Below are positions 40,980-54,033 of a DNA stretch of 64,000 bases, piece after piece. Position 1 is the stretch's first letter, and each line of letters begins with the position of its first letter. A program made the translations under genes and the position numbers. Location of the stretch: positions 558,001 through 622,000 of the forward strand of contig NW_026527056.1 of assembly GCF_027744825.2 (NCBI RefSeq), written 5' to 3'. This stretch comes from Synchiropus splendidus (lineage: Eukaryota; Chordata; Actinopteri; Syngnathiformes; Callionymidae). The notes below the pieces were generated by a model, which was not told the DNA's origin, did not search any database, and saw only the letters and a program-made list of their open reading frames with translations.

Positions 40980-43620
40980 ATGAAATTTTAACCTCCCACT
41001 ATAGCAGAAAGGGTCTTTCTAGTAGTTGCACATCAAATCTAAGCTGTCTGAAGTGTTTTTCAAAAGTTATCACACTTTTATGTTTGGCGTTCCGAAACCC
41101 ACCTTATCTCAGGCTGAAAAGCGTTTTTGTGCATTGTGCCATAACTTTTCAGGGAAAGCTTCAGAACATGAAATTTTAACCTCCCACTATAGCAGAAAGG
41201 GTCTTTCTAGTAGTTGCACATCAAATCTAAACTGTCTGAAGTGTTTTTCCAAAGTTATCAACACTTTTATGTTTGGCGTTCCGAAACCCACCTTATCTCA
41301 GGCTGAAAAGCGTTTTTACGCATTGTGCCATAACTTTTCAGGGAAGCTTCAGAACATGAAATTTTAACCTCCCACTATAGCAGAAAGGGTCTTTCTTGTA
41401 GTTGCACATCAAATCTAAGCTGTCTGAAGTGTTCTTCAAAAGTTATCAACACTTTTATGTTTGGCGTTCCGAAACCCACCTTATCTCAGGCTGAAAAGCG
41501 TTTTTGTGCATTGTGCCATAACTTTTCAGGAAAGCTTCAGAACATGAAATTTTAACCTCCCACTATAGCAGAAAGGGTCTTTCTAGTAGTTGCACATCAA
41601 ATCTAAACTGTCTGAAGTGTTTTTCCAAAGTTATCAACACTTTTATGTTTGGCGTTCCGAAACCCACCATATCTCAGGCTGAAAAGCGTTTTTACGCATT
41701 GTGCCATAACTTTTCAGGGAAGCTTCAGAACATGAAATTTTAACCTCCCACTATAGCAGAAAGGGTCTTTCTAGTAGGTGCACATCAAATCTAAGCTCTC
41801 TGAAGTGTTTTTCGAAAGTTATCAACACTTTTATGTTTGGCGTTCCGAAACCCACCTTATCTCAGGCTGAAAAGCGTTTTTGTGCATTGTGCCATAACTT
41901 TTCAGGAAAGCTTCAGAACATGAAATTTTAACCTCCCACTATAGCAGAAAGGGTCTTTCTAGTAGTTGCACATCAAATCTAAACTGTCTGAAGTGTTTTT
42001 CCAAAGTTATCAACACTTTTATGTTTGGCGTTCCGAAACCTACCTTATCTCAGGCTGAAAAGCGTTTTTGTGCATTGTGCCATAACTTTTCAGGGAAGCT
42101 TCAGAACATGAAATTTTAACCTCCCACTATAGCAGAAAGGGTCTTTCTAGTAGTTGCACATCAAATCTAAGCTGTCTGAAGTGTTTTTCAAAAGTTATCA
42201 ACACTTTTATGTTTGGCGTTCCGAAACCCACCTTATCTCAGGCTGAAAAGCGTTTTTGTGCATTGTGCCATAACTTTTCAGGAAAGCTTCAGAACATGAA
42301 ATTTTAACCTCCCACTATAGCAGAAAGGGTCTTTCTAGTAGTTGCACATCAAATCTAAACTGTCTGAAGTGTTTTTCCAAAGTTATCAACACTTTTATGT
42401 TTGGCGTTCCGAAACCCACCTTATCTCAGGCTGAAAAGCGTTTTTACGCATTGTGCCATAACTTTTCAGGGAAGCTTCAGAACATGAAATTTTAACCTCC
42501 CACTATAGCAGAAAGGGTCTTTCTAGTAGGTGCACATCAAATCTAAGCTCTCTGAAGTGTTTTTCGAAAGTTATCGACACTTTTATGTTTGGCGTTCCGA
42601 AACCCACCTTATCTCAGGCTGAAAAGCGTTTTTGTGCATTGTGCCATAACTTTTCAGGGAAGCTTCAGAACATGAAATTTTAACCTGCCACTATAGCAGA
42701 AAGGGTCTTTCTAGTAGTTGCACATCAAATCTAAACTGTCTGAAGTGTTTTTCCAAAGTTATTAACACTTTTATGTTTGGCGTTCCGAAACCCACCTTAT
42801 CTCAGGCTGAAAAGCGTTTTTGTGCATTGTGCCATAACTTTTCAGGGAAGCTTCAGAACATGAAATTTTAACCTCCCACTATAGCAGAAAGGGTCTTTCT
42901 AGTAGTTGCACATCAAATCTAAACTGTCTGAAGTGGTTTTCCAAAGTTATCAACACTTTTATGTTTGGCGTTCCGAAACCCACCTTATCTCAGGCTGAAA
43001 AGCGTTTTTACGCATTGTGCCATAACTTTTCAGGGAAGCTTCAGAACATGAAATTTTAACCTCCCACTATAGCAGAAAGGGTCTTTCTAGTAGGTGCACA
43101 TCAAATCTAAGCTGTCTGAAGTGTTTTTCGAAAGTTATCAACACTTTTATGTTTGGCGTTCCGAAACCCACCTTATCTCAGGCTGAAAAGCGTTTTTGTG
43201 CATTGTGCCATAACTTTTCAGGGAAGCTTCAGAACATGAAATTTTAACCTCCCACTATAGCAGAAAGGGTCTTTCTAGTAGTTGCACATCAAATCTAAGC
43301 TGTCTGAAGTGTTTTTCAAAAGTTATCAACACTTTTATGTTTGGCGTTCCGAAACCCACCTTATCTCAGGCTGAAAAGCGTTTTTGTGCATTGTGCCATA
43401 ACTTTTCAGGGAAGCTTCAGAACATGAAATTTTAACCTCCCACTATAGCAGAAAGGGTCTTTCTAGTAGTTGCACATCAAATCTAAGCTGTCTGAAGTGT
43501 TTTTCAAAAGTTATCAACACTTTTATGTTTGGCGTTCCGAAACCCACCTTATCTCAGGCTGAAAAGCGTTTTTGTGCATTGTGCCATAACTTTTCAGGAA
43601 AGCTTCAGAACATGAAATTT
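40980..43620. repeat. 14-monomer satellite stretch repeated at 44740-47380 (20-monomer offset)
   Basis: The two stretches are 3,760 bp apart (20 x 188), shifting to 3,761 between the single-base indels. Shared markers are the GGGAAAGCTT insertion (41152/44913), TTCTTGTAG (41394/45156), CCACCATATC (41668/45428), AAACCTACC (42039/45799) and AAGTGGTTTT (42933/46693). The TTATCACAC deletion of the left copy (about 41072) is absent from the right copy, which dates it after that duplication or marks a conversion. Confidence 0.82.
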
Positions 43621-46600
43621 TAACCTCCCACTATAGCAGAAAGGGTCTTTCTAGTAGTTGCACATCAAATCTAAACTGTCTGAAGTGTTTTTCCAAAGTT
43701 ATTAACACTTTTATGTTTGGCGTTCCAAAACCCACCTTATCTCAGGCTGAAAAGCGTTTTTGTGCATTGTGCCATAACTTTTCAGGGAAGCTTCAGAACA
43801 TGAAATTTTAACCTCCCACTATAGCAGAAAGGGTCTTTCTAGTAGTTACACATCAAATCTAAACTGTCTGAAGTGTTTTTCCAAAGTTATCAACACTTTT
43901 ATGTTTGGCGTTCCGAAACCCACCTTATCTCAGACTGAAAAGCGTTTTTGTGCATTGTGCCATAACTTTTCAGGGAAGCTTCAGAACATGAAATTTTAAC
44001 CTCCCACTATAGCAGAAAGGGTCTTTCTAGTAGGTGCACATCAAATCTAAGCTCTCTGAAGTGTTTTTCGAAAGTTATCAACACTTTTATGTTTGGCGTT
44101 CCGAAACCCACCTTATCTCAGGCTGAAAAGCGTTTTTGTGCATTGTGCCATAACTTTTCAGGGAAGCTTCAGAACATGAAATTTTAACCTGCCACTATAG
44201 CAGAAAGGGTCTTTCTAGTAGTTGCACATCAAATCTAAACTGTCTGAAGTGTTTTTCCAAAGTTATTAACACTTTTATGTTTGGCGTTCCAAAACCCACC
44301 TTATCTCAGGCTGAAAAGCGTTTTTGTGCATTGTGCCATAACTTTTCAGGGAAGCTTCAGAACATGAAATTTTAACCTCCCACTATAGCAGAAAGGGTCT
44401 TTCTAGTAGTTACACATCAAATCTAAACTGTCTGAAGTGTTTTTCCAAAGTTATCAACACTTTTATGTTTGGCGTTCCGAAACCCACCTTATCTCAGACT
44501 GAAAAGCGTTTTTGTGCTTTGTGCCATAACTTTTCAGGGAAGCTTCAGAACATGAAATTTTAACCTCCCACTATAGCAGAAAGGGTCTTTCTAGTAGTTG
44601 CACATCAAATCTAAGCTGTCTGAAGTGTTTTTCAAAAGTTATCAACACTTTTATGTTTGGCGTTCCGAAACCCACCTTATCTCAGGCTGAAAAGCGTTTT
44701 TGTGCATTGTGCCATAACTTTTCAGGAAAGCTTCAGAACATGAAATTTTAACCTCCCACTATAGCAGAAAGGGTCTTTCTAGTAGTTGCACATCAAATCT
44801 AAGCTGTCTGAAGTGTTTTTCAAAAGTTATCAACACTTTTATGTTTGGCGTTCCGAAACCCACCTTATCTCAGGCTGAAAAGCGTTTTTGTGCATTGTGC
44901 CATAACTTTTCAGGGAAAGCTTCAGAACATGAAATTTTAACCTCCCACTATAGCAGAAAGGGTCTTTCTAGTAGTTGCACATCAAATCTAAACTGTCTGA
45001 AGTGTTTTTCCAAAGTTATCAACACTTTTATGTTTGGCGTTCCGAAACCCACCTTATCTCAGGCTGAAAAGCGTTTTTACGCATTGTGCCATAACTTTTC
45101 AGGGAAGCTTCAGAACATGAAATTTTAACCTCCCACTATAGCAGAAAGGGTCTTTCTTGTAGTTGCACATCAAATCTAAGCTGTCTGAAGTGTTCTTCAA
45201 AAGTTATCAACACTTTTATGTTTGGCGTTCCGAAACCCACCTTATCTCAGGCTGAAAAGCGTTTTTGTGCATTGTGCCATAACTTTTCAGGAAAGCTTCA
45301 GAACATAAATTTTAACCTCCCACTATAGCAGAAAGGGTCTTTCTAGTAGTTGCACATCAAATCTAAACTGTCTGAAGTGTTTTTCCAAAGTTATCAACAC
45401 TTTTATGTTTGGCGTTCCGAAACCCACCATATCTCAGGCTGAAAAGCGTTTTTACGCATTGTGCCATAACTTTTCAGGGAAGCTTCAGAACATGAAATTT
45501 TAACCTCCCACTATAGCAGAAAGGGTCTTTCTAGTAGGTGCACATCAAATCTAAGCTCTCTGAAGTGTTTTTCGAAAGTTATCAACACTTTTATGTTTGG
45601 CGTTCCGAAACCCACCTTATCTCAGGCTGAAAAGCGTTTTTGTGCATTGTGCCATAACTTTTCAGGAAAGCTTCAGAACATGAAATTTTAACCTCCCACT
45701 ATAGCAGAAAGGGTCTTTCTAGTAGTTGCACATCAAATCTAAACTGTCTGAAGTGTTTTTCCAAAGTTATCAACACTTTTATGTTTGGCGTTCCGAAACC
45801 TACCTTATCTCAGGCTGAAAAGCGTTTTTGTGCATTGTGCCATAACTTTTCAGGGAAGCTTCAGAACATGAAATTTTAACCTCCCACTATAGCAGAAAGG
45901 GTCTTTCTAGTAGTTGCACATCAAATCTAAGCTGTCTGAAGTGTTTTTCAAAAGTTATCAACACTTTTATGTTTGGCGTTCCGAAACCCACCTTATCTCA
46001 GGCTGAAAAGCGTTTTTGTGCATTGTGCCATAACTTTTCAGGAAAGCTTCAGAACATGAAATTTTAACCTCCCACTATAGCAGAAAGGGTCTTTCTAGTA
46101 GTTGCACATCAAATCTAAACTGTCTGAAGTGTTTTTCCAAAGTTATCAACACTTTTATGTTTGGCGTTCCGAAACCCACCTTATCTCAGGCTGAAAAGCG
46201 TTTTTACGCATTGTGCCATAACTTTTCAGGGAAGCTTCAGAACATGAAATTTTAACCTCCCACTATAGCAGAAAGGGTCTTTCTAGTAGGTGCACATCAA
46301 ATCTAAGCTCTCTGAAGTGTTTTTCGAAAGTTATCAACACTTTTATGTTTGGCGTTCCGAAACCCACCTTATCTCAGGCTGAAAAGCGTTTTTGTGCATT
46401 GTGCCATAACTTTTCAGGGAAGCTTCAGAACATGAAATTTTAACCTGCCACTATAGCAGAAAGGGTCTTTCTAGTAGTTGCACATCAAATCTAAACTGTC
46501 TGAAGTGTTTTTCCAAAGTTATTAACACTTTTATGTTTGGCGTTCCGAAACCCACCTTATCTCAGGCTGAAAAGCGTTTTTGTGCATTGTGCCATAACTT

Positions 46601-49600
46601 TTCAGGGAAGCTTCAGAACATGAAATTTTAACCTCCCACTATAGCAGAAAGGGTCTTTCTAGTAGTTGCACATCAAATCTAAACTGTCTGAAGTGGTTTT
46701 CCAAAGTTATCAACACTTTTATGTTTGGCGTTCCGAAACCCACCTTATCTCAGGCTGAAAAGCGTTTTTACGCATTGTGCCATAACTTTTCAGGGAAGCT
46801 TCAGAACATGAAATTTTAACCTCCCACTATAGCAGAAAGGGTCTTTCTAGTAGGTGCACATCAAATCTAAGCTGTCTGAAGTGTTTTTCGAAAGTTATCA
46901 ACACTTTTATGTTTGGCGTTCCGAAACCCACCTTATCTCAGGCTGAAAAGCGTTTTTGTGCATTGTGCCATAACTTTTCAGGGAAGCTTCAGAACATGAA
47001 ATTTTAACCTCCCACTATAGCAGAAAGGGTCTTTCTAGTAGTTGCACATCAAATCTAAGCTGTCTGAAGTGTTTTTCAAAAGTTATCAACACTTTTATGT
47101 TTGGCGTTCCGAAACCCACCTTATCTCAGGCTGAAAAGCGTTTTTGTGCATTGTGCCATAACTTTTCAGGGAAGCTTCAGAACATGAAATTTTAACCTCC
47201 CACTATAGCAGAAAGGGTCTTTCTAGTAGTTGCACATCAAATCTAAGCTGTCTGAAGTGTTTTTCAAAAGTTATCAACACTTTTATGTTTGGCGTTCCGA
47301 AACCCACCTTATCTCAGGCTGAAAAGCGTTTTTGTGCATTGTGCCATAACTTTTCAGGAAAGCTTCAGAACATGAAATTTTAACCTCCCACTATAGCAGA
47401 AAGGGTCTTTCTAGTAGTTGCACATCAAATCTAAACTGTCTGAACTGTTTTTCCAAAGTTATCAACACTTTTATGTTTGGCGTTCCGAAACCCACCTTAT
47501 CTCAGGCTGAAAAGCGTTTTTACGCATTGTGCCATAACTTTTCAGGGAAGCTTCAGAACATGAAATTTTAACCTCCCACTATAGCAGAAAGGGTCTTTCT
47601 AGTAGGTGCACATCAAATCTAATCTCTCTGAAGTGTTTTTCGAAAGTTATCAACACTTTTATGTTTGGCGTTCCGAAACCCACCTTATCTCAGGCTGAAA
47701 AGCGTTTTTGTGCATTGTGCCATAACTTTTCAGGGAAGCTTCAGAACATGAAATTTTAACCTCCCACTATAGCAGAAAGGGTCTTTCTAGTACGTGCACA
47801 TCAAATCTAAGCTGTCTGAAGTGTTTTTCAAAAGTTATCAACACTTTTATGTTTGGCGTTCCGAAACCCACCTTATCTCAGGCTGAAAAGCGTTTTTGTG
47901 CATTGTGCCATAACTTTTCAGGAAAGCTTCAGAACATGAAATTTTAACCTCCCACTATAGCAGAAAGGGTCTTTCTAGTAGTTGCACATCAAATCTAAAC
48001 TGTCTGAAGTGTTTTTCCAAAGTTATCAACACTTTTATGTTTGGCGTTCCGAAACCCACCTTATCTCAGGCTGAAAAGCGTTTTTACGCATTGTGCCATA
48101 ACTTTTCAGGGAAGCTTCAGAACATGAAATTTTAACCTCCCACTATAGCAGAAAGGGTCTTTCTAGTAGGTGCACATCAAATCTAAGCTCTCTGAAGTGT
48201 TTTTCGAAAGTTATCAACACTTTTATGTTTGGCGTTCCGAAACCCACCTTATCTCAGGCTGAAAAGCGTTTTTGTGCATTGTGCCATAACTTTTCAGGGA
48301 AGCTTCAGAACATGAAATTTTAACCTGCCACTATAGCAGAAAGGGTCTTTCTAGTAGTTGCACATCAAATCTAAACTGTCTGAAGTGTTTTTCCAAAGTT
48401 ATTAACACTTTTATGTTTGGCGTTCCGAAACCCACCTTATCTCAGGCTGAAAAGCGTTTTTGTGCATTGTGCCATAACTTTTCAGGGAAGCTTCAGAACA
48501 TGAAATTTTAACCTCCCACTATAGCAGAAAGGGTCTTTCTAGTAGGTGCACATCAAATCTAAGCTCTCTGAAGTGTTTTTCGAAAGTTATCAACACTTTT
48601 ATGTTTGGCGTTCCGAAACCCACCTTATCTCAGGCTGAAAAGCGTTTTTGTGCATTGTGCCATAACTTTTCAGGAAAGCTTCAGAACATGAAATTTTAAC
48701 CTCCCACTATAGCAGAAAGGGTCTTTCTAGTAGGTGCACATCAAATCTAAGCTCTCTGAAGTGTTTTTCGAAAGTTATCAACACTTTTATGTTTGGCGTT
48801 CCGAAACCCACCTTATCTCAGGCTGAAAAGCGTTTTTGTGCATTGTGCCATAACTTTTCAGGGAAGCTTCAGAACATGAAATTTTAACCTCCCACTATAG
48901 CAGAAAGGGTCTTTCTAGTAGGTGCACATCAAATCTAAGCTGTCTGAAGTGTTTTTCAAAAGTTATCAACACTTTTATGTTTGGCGTTCCGAAACCCACC
49001 TTATCTCAGGCTGAAAAGCGTTTTTGTGCATTGTGCCATAACTTTTCAGGAAAGCTTCAGAACATGAAATTTTAACCTCCCACTATAGCAGAAAGGGTCT
49101 TTCTAGTAGTTGCACATCAAATCTAAACTGTCTGAAGTGTTTTTCCAAAGTTATCAACACTTTTATGTTTGGCGTTCCGAAACCCACCTTATCTCAGGCT
49201 GAAAAGCGTTTTTACGCATTGTGCCATAACTTTTCAGGGAAGCTTCAGAACATGAAATTTTAACCTCCCACTATAGCAGAAAGGGTCTTTCTAGTAGGTG
49301 CACATCAAATCTAAGCTCTCTGAAGTGTTTTTCGAAAGTTATCAACAATTTTATGTTTGGCGTTCCGAAACCCACCTTATCTCAGGCTGAAAAGCGTTTT
49401 TGTGCATTGTGCCATAACTTTTCAGGGAAGCTTCAGAACATGAAATTTTAACCTGCCACTATAGCAGAAAGGGTCTTTCTAGTAGTTGCACATCAAATCT
49501 AAACTGTCTGAAGTGTTTTTCCAAAGTTATTAACACTTTTATGTTTGGCGTTCCGAAACCCACCTTATCTCAGGCTGAAAAGCGTTTTTGTGCATTGTGC

Positions 49601-50758
49601 CATAACTTTTCAGGGAAGCTTCAGAACATGAAATTTTAACCTCCCACTATAGCAGAAAGTGTCTTTCTAGTAGTTGCACATCAAATCTAAACTGTCTGAA
49701 GTGTTTTTCCAAAGTTATCAACACTTTTATGTTTGGCGTTCCGAAACCCGCCTTATCTCAGGCTGAAAAGCGTTTTTGTGCATTGTGCCATAACTTTTCA
49801 GGAAAGCTTCAGAACATGAAATTTTAACCTCCCACTATAGCAGAAAGGGTCTTTCTAGTAGTTGCACATCAAATCTAAGCTGTCTGAAGTGTTTTTCAAA
49901 AGTTATCAACACTTTTATGTTTGGCGTTCCGAAACCCACCTTATCTCAGGCTGAAAAGCGTTTTTGTGCATTGTGCCATAACTTTTCAGGAAAGCTTCAG
50001 AACATGAAATTTTAACCTCCCACTATAGCAGAAAGGGTCTTTCTAGTAGTTGCACATCAAATCTAAACTGTCTGAAGTGTTTTTCCAAAGTTATCAACAC
50101 TTTTATGTTTGGCGTTCCGAAACCCACCTTATCTCAGGCTGAAAAGCGTTTTTACGCATTGTGCCATAACTTTTCAGGGAAGCTTCAGAACATGAAATTT
50201 TAACCTCCCACTATAGCAGAAAGGGTCTTTCTAGTAGGTGCACATCAAATCTAAGCTCTCTGAAGTGTTTTTCGAAAGTTATCAACACTTTTATGTTTGG
50301 CGTTCCGAAACCCACCTTATCTCAGGCTGAAAAGCGTTTTTGTGCATTGTGCCATAACTTTTCAGGAAAGCTTCAGAACATGAAATTTTAACCTCCCACT
50401 ATAGCAGAAAGGGTCTTTCTAGTAGTTGCACATCAAATCTAAGCTGTCTGAAGTGTTTTTCAAAAGTTATCATCACTTTTATGTTTGGCGTTCCGAAACC
50501 CACCTTATCTCAGGCTGAAAAGCGTTTTTGTGCATTGTGCCATAACTTTTCAGGAAAGCTTCAGAACATGAAATTTTAACCTCCCACTATAGCAGAAAGG
50601 GTCTTTCTAGTAGTTGCACATCAAATCTAAACTGTCTGAAGTGTTTTTCCAAAGTTATCAACACTTTTATGTTTGGCGTTCCGAAACCCACCTTATCTCA
50701 GGCTGAAAAGCGTTTTTACGCATTGTGCCATAACTTTTCAGGGAAGCTTCAGAACATG

Positions 50759-51886
50759 AAATTTTAACCTCCCACTATAGCAGAAAGGGTCTTTCTAGTA
50801 GTTGCACATCAAATCTAAGCTGTCTGAAGTGTTTTTCAAAAGTTATCAACACATTTATGTTTGGCGTTCCGAAACCCACCTTATCTCAGGCTGAAAAGCG
50901 TTTTTGTGCATTGTGCCATAACTTTTCAGGAAAGCTTCAGAACATGAAATTTTAACCTCCCACTATCGCAGAAAGGGTCTTTCTAGTAGTTGCACATCAA
51001 ATCTAAGCTGTCTGAAGTGTTTTTCCAAAGTTATCAACACTTTTATGTTTGGCGTTCCGAAACCCACCTTATCTCAGGCTGAAAAGCGTTTTTGTGCATT
51101 GTGCCATAACTTTTCAGGAAAGCTTCAGAACATGAAATTTTAACCTCCCACTATAGCAGAAAGGGTCTTTCTAGTAGTTGCACATCAAATCTAAACTGTC
51201 TGAAGTGTTTTTCGAAAGTTATCAACACTTTTATGTTTGGCGTTCCGAAACCCACCTTATCTCAGGCTGAAAAGCGTTTTTACGCATTGTGCCATAACTT
51301 TTCAGGGAAGCTTCAGAACATGAAATTTTAACCTCCCACTATAGCAGAAAGGGTCTTTCTAGTAGTTGCACATCAAATCTAAGCTGTCTGAAGTGTTTTT
51401 CAAAAGTTATCAACACATTTATGTTTGGCGTTCCGAAACCCACCTTATCTCAGGCTGAAAAGCGTTTTTGTGCATTGTGCCATAACTTTTCAGGAAAGCT
51501 TCAGAACATGAAATTTTAACCTCCCACTATCGCAGAAAGGGTCTTTCTAGTAGTTGCACATCAAATCTAAGCTGTCTGAAGTGTTTTTCCAAAGTTATCA
51601 ACACTTTTATGTTTGGCGTTCCGAAACCCACCTTATCTCAGGCTGAAAAGCGTTTTTGTGCATTGTGCCATAACTTTTCAGGAAAGCTTCAGAACATGAA
51701 ATTTTAACCTCCCACTATAGCAGAAAGGGTCTTTCTAGTAGTTGCACATCAAATCTAAACTGTCTGAAGTGTTTTTCGAAAGTTATCAACACTTTTATGT
51801 TTGGCGTTCCGAAACCCACCTTATCTCAGGCTGAAAAGCGTTTTTACGCATTGTGCCATAACTTTTCAGGGAAGCTTCAGAACATG
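50759..51886. repeat. Tandem duplication of a three-monomer unit (2 x 564 bp)
   Basis: Monomers at 50759-51322 and 51323-51886 have the same order: a unit with AACACATTTATG, a unit with CACTATCGCAG, and a unit with AACTG plus TTTTTACGC. I saw no difference between the two 564-bp copies. Both begin with a T44 unit directly after a TTTTTACGC unit, a junction that is otherwise rare, which supports local unequal exchange. Confidence 0.85.
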
Positions 51887-52079
51887 AAATTTTAACCTCC
51901 CACTATAGCAGAAAGGGTCTTTCTAGTAGGTGCACATCAAATCTAAGCTCTCTGAAGTGTTTTTCGAAAGTTATCAACACTTTTATGTTTGGCGTTCCGA
52001 AACCCACCTTATCTCAGGCTGAAAAGCGTTTTTGTGCATTGTGCCATAACTTTTTAGGGAAGCTTCAGAACATGAAATT

Positions 52080-53499
52080 TTAACCTCCCACTATAGCAGA
52101 AAGGGTCTTTCTAGTAGTTGCACATCAAATCTAAACTGTCTGAAGTGTTTTTCCAAAGTTATCAACACTTTTATGTTTGGCGTTCCGAAACCCACCTTAT
52201 CTCAGGCTGAAAAGCGTTTTTACGCATTGTGCCATAACTTTTCAGGGAAGCTTCAGAACATGAAATTTTAACCTCCCACTATAGCAGAAAGGGTCTTTCT
52301 AGTAGGTGCACATCAAATCTAAGCTGTCTGAAGTGTTTTTCGAAAGTTATCAACACTTTTGTGTTTGGCGTTCCGAAACCCACCTTATCTCAGGCTGAAA
52401 AGCGATTTTGTGCATTGTGCCATAACTTTTCAGGGAAGCTTCAGAACATGAAATTTTAACCTCCCACTATAGCAGACATGGTCTTTCTAGTAGTTGCACA
52501 TCAAATCTAAGCTGTCTGAAGTGTTTTTCAAAAGTTATCAACACTTTTATGTTTGGCGTTCCGAAACCCACCTTATCTCAGGCTGAAAAGCGTTTTTGTG
52601 CATTGTGCCATAACTTTTCAGGAAAGCTTCAGAACATGAAATTTTAACCTCCCACTATAGCAGAAAGGGTCTTTCTAGTAGTTGCACATCAAATCTAAAC
52701 TGTCTGAAGTGTTTTTCTAAAGTTATCAACACTTTTATGTTTGGCGTTCCGAAACCCACCTTATCTCAGGCTGAAAAGCGTTTTTACGCATTGTGCCATA
52801 ACTTTTCAGGGAAGCTTCAGAACATGAAATTTTAACCTCCCACTATAGCAGAAAGGGTCTTTCTAGTAGGTGCACATCAAATCTAAGCTCTCTGAAGTGT
52901 TTTTCCAAAGTTATCAACACTTTTATGTTTGGCGTTCCGAAACCCACCTTATCTCTGGCTGAAAAGCGTTTTTGTGCATTGTGCCATAACTTTTCAGGGA
53001 AGCTTCAGAACATGAAATTTTAACCTCCCACTATAGCAGAAAGGGTCTTTCTAGTAGTTGCACATCAAATCTAAGCTGTCTGAAGTGTTTTTCAAAAGTT
53101 ATCAACACTTTTATGTTTGGCGTTCCGAAACTCACCTTATCTCAGGCTGAAAAGCGTTTTTGTGGATTGTGCCATAACTTTTCAGGAAAGCTTCAGAACA
53201 TGAAATTTTAACCTCCCACTATAGCAGAAAGGGTCTTTCTAGTAGTTGCACATCAAATCTAAACTGTCTGAAGTGTTTTTCCAAAGTTATCAACACTTTT
53301 ATGTTTGGCGTTCCGAAACCCACCTTATCTCAGGCTGAAAAGCGTTTTTACGCATTGTGCCATAACTTTTCAGGGAAGCTTCAGAACATGAAATTTTAAC
53401 CCCCCACTATAGCAGAAAGGGTCTTTCTAGTAGGTGCACATCAAATCTAAGCTCTCTGAAGTGTTTTTCGAAAGTTATCAACACTTTTATGTTTGGCGT
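52080..53499. repeat. Satellite segment left of the insertion, paralogous to 60096-61515
   Basis: Monomer order and rare variants match the DNA at 60096-61515: CTTTTGTGTTTGG (52357/60374), a variant at GCAGACATGG/GCAGAAATGG (52473/60492) and TTTTTCTAAAG (52713/60730). Subtracting the 5,385-bp insertion plus duplicated target gives a spacing of 2,632 bp, exactly 14 monomers. The copies differ at roughly ten places, so this duplication looks older than the 105-monomer one. Confidence 0.78.
53495..53499. repeat. Target-site duplication GGCGT (left copy)
   Basis: Five bases immediately left of the LTR's TG and identical to 58880-58884. They belong to the satellite string TTTGGCGTTCCG, so excising the element plus one copy restores a normal 188-bp monomer (109 + 79 bp). 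Five-base duplications are usual for Ty3/gypsy integrases. Confidence 0.97.
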
Positions 53500-54033
53500 T
53501 GTCACAAGGCTCAGAAATGAGAGGAGACTCAATCGCAGGAAGTAAGAGAGGCGAGGCAGTTAACGGAACAACACAGCATTTAATAAACAAAAATGTCAAC
53601 CAACACAAACGGGACGCAGCCCAAAGTCCATAACGACAACTAAAGGAGTCTCCAACGGAGAATAAATGACAATCAAGGTCAGGAATTGTCCAAAGTCCAA
53701 ACAAAGAGTTCGCAAGGAGGATCGGGCACGAGGAGGAGCAGGAACTAAAAAATGAGAGGTCAGAGTCAGGATAAAACTTACAAAAATACTCAGGTGCAAG
53801 GCAGTCCAGGAGGAAAAGTAGCGATCCGAAGAATGAAAAGTCCAGCATACCACACATGAAAACGTTCACGACCTGGCGCTGCACTGTCATCCAGCTACTC
53901 CTTAAGAAGCTGTGGAAAATTAGGGGAAATGAGGTGCAGCTGCCACTCGTGCCCGACCTGTCAAGACAAACCACACACAGGAAACGGGGAAGTGTCCATA
54001 CAAAATAAAAGCACAACAGGAGGGGACATGACA
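53500..54033 (-). repeat. 3' LTR (left on this strand)
   Basis: 534 bp, TGTCACAAGG...CATGACA on the plus strand, aligned end to end with 58346-58879. There are only two substitutions: 53518 (T, versus C at 58364) and 53738 (G, versus A at 58584). It lies downstream of the coding frame next to the polypurine tract, so it acts as the 3' LTR and would supply the polyadenylation signal. Sense-strand subdivisions inferred from signals are U3 about 1-156, R from about 157, and U5 after the ATTAAA signal. Confidence 0.97.
53579..53584 (-). terminator. Polyadenylation signal ATTAAA in the 3' LTR
   Basis: The sense strand reads ATTAAA (plus strand TTTAAT), followed directly by a GU-rich stretch (TGCTGTGTTGTT), the usual layout of a vertebrate poly(A) site. 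It lies at LTR sense position about 450, which would put the R/U5 boundary some 10-30 nt later. The same signal is in the 5' LTR at 58425-58430, where read-through must occur. Cleavage position is inferred. Confidence 0.6.

Larger units (their letters stand above)
1..53499. repeat. 188-bp tandem satellite array, left arm
   Basis: Head-to-tail array of a 188-bp monomer, here phased to begin AAATTTTAACCTCCCAC. Monomer starts fall at 1, 189, 377, 565 and so on to 53391, giving 284 complete units in 1-53390 plus 109 bp of a unit cut by the retrotransposon. Each unit carries a HindIII site (AAGCTT at monomer positions 175-180), a CpG-bearing GGCGTTCCG, and A/T tracts near monomer positions 2, 74, 94, 143 and 165. 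Indels are very rare: -2 near 8557, -1 near 25470, +1 near 25548, +1 near 29688, -1 near 30076, -1 near 41072, +1 near 41153, +1 near 44918 and -1 near 45304. There is no coding capacity beyond short accidental frames. The unit length is close to a nucleosome repeat and typical of (peri)centromeric satellites; a centromeric role is inference. I do not assign a named satellite family. Confidence 0.98.

Noticed and set aside
1..53499. CRISPR array
   Set aside because: The units are contiguous 188-bp repeats with no unique spacers and no cas genes.
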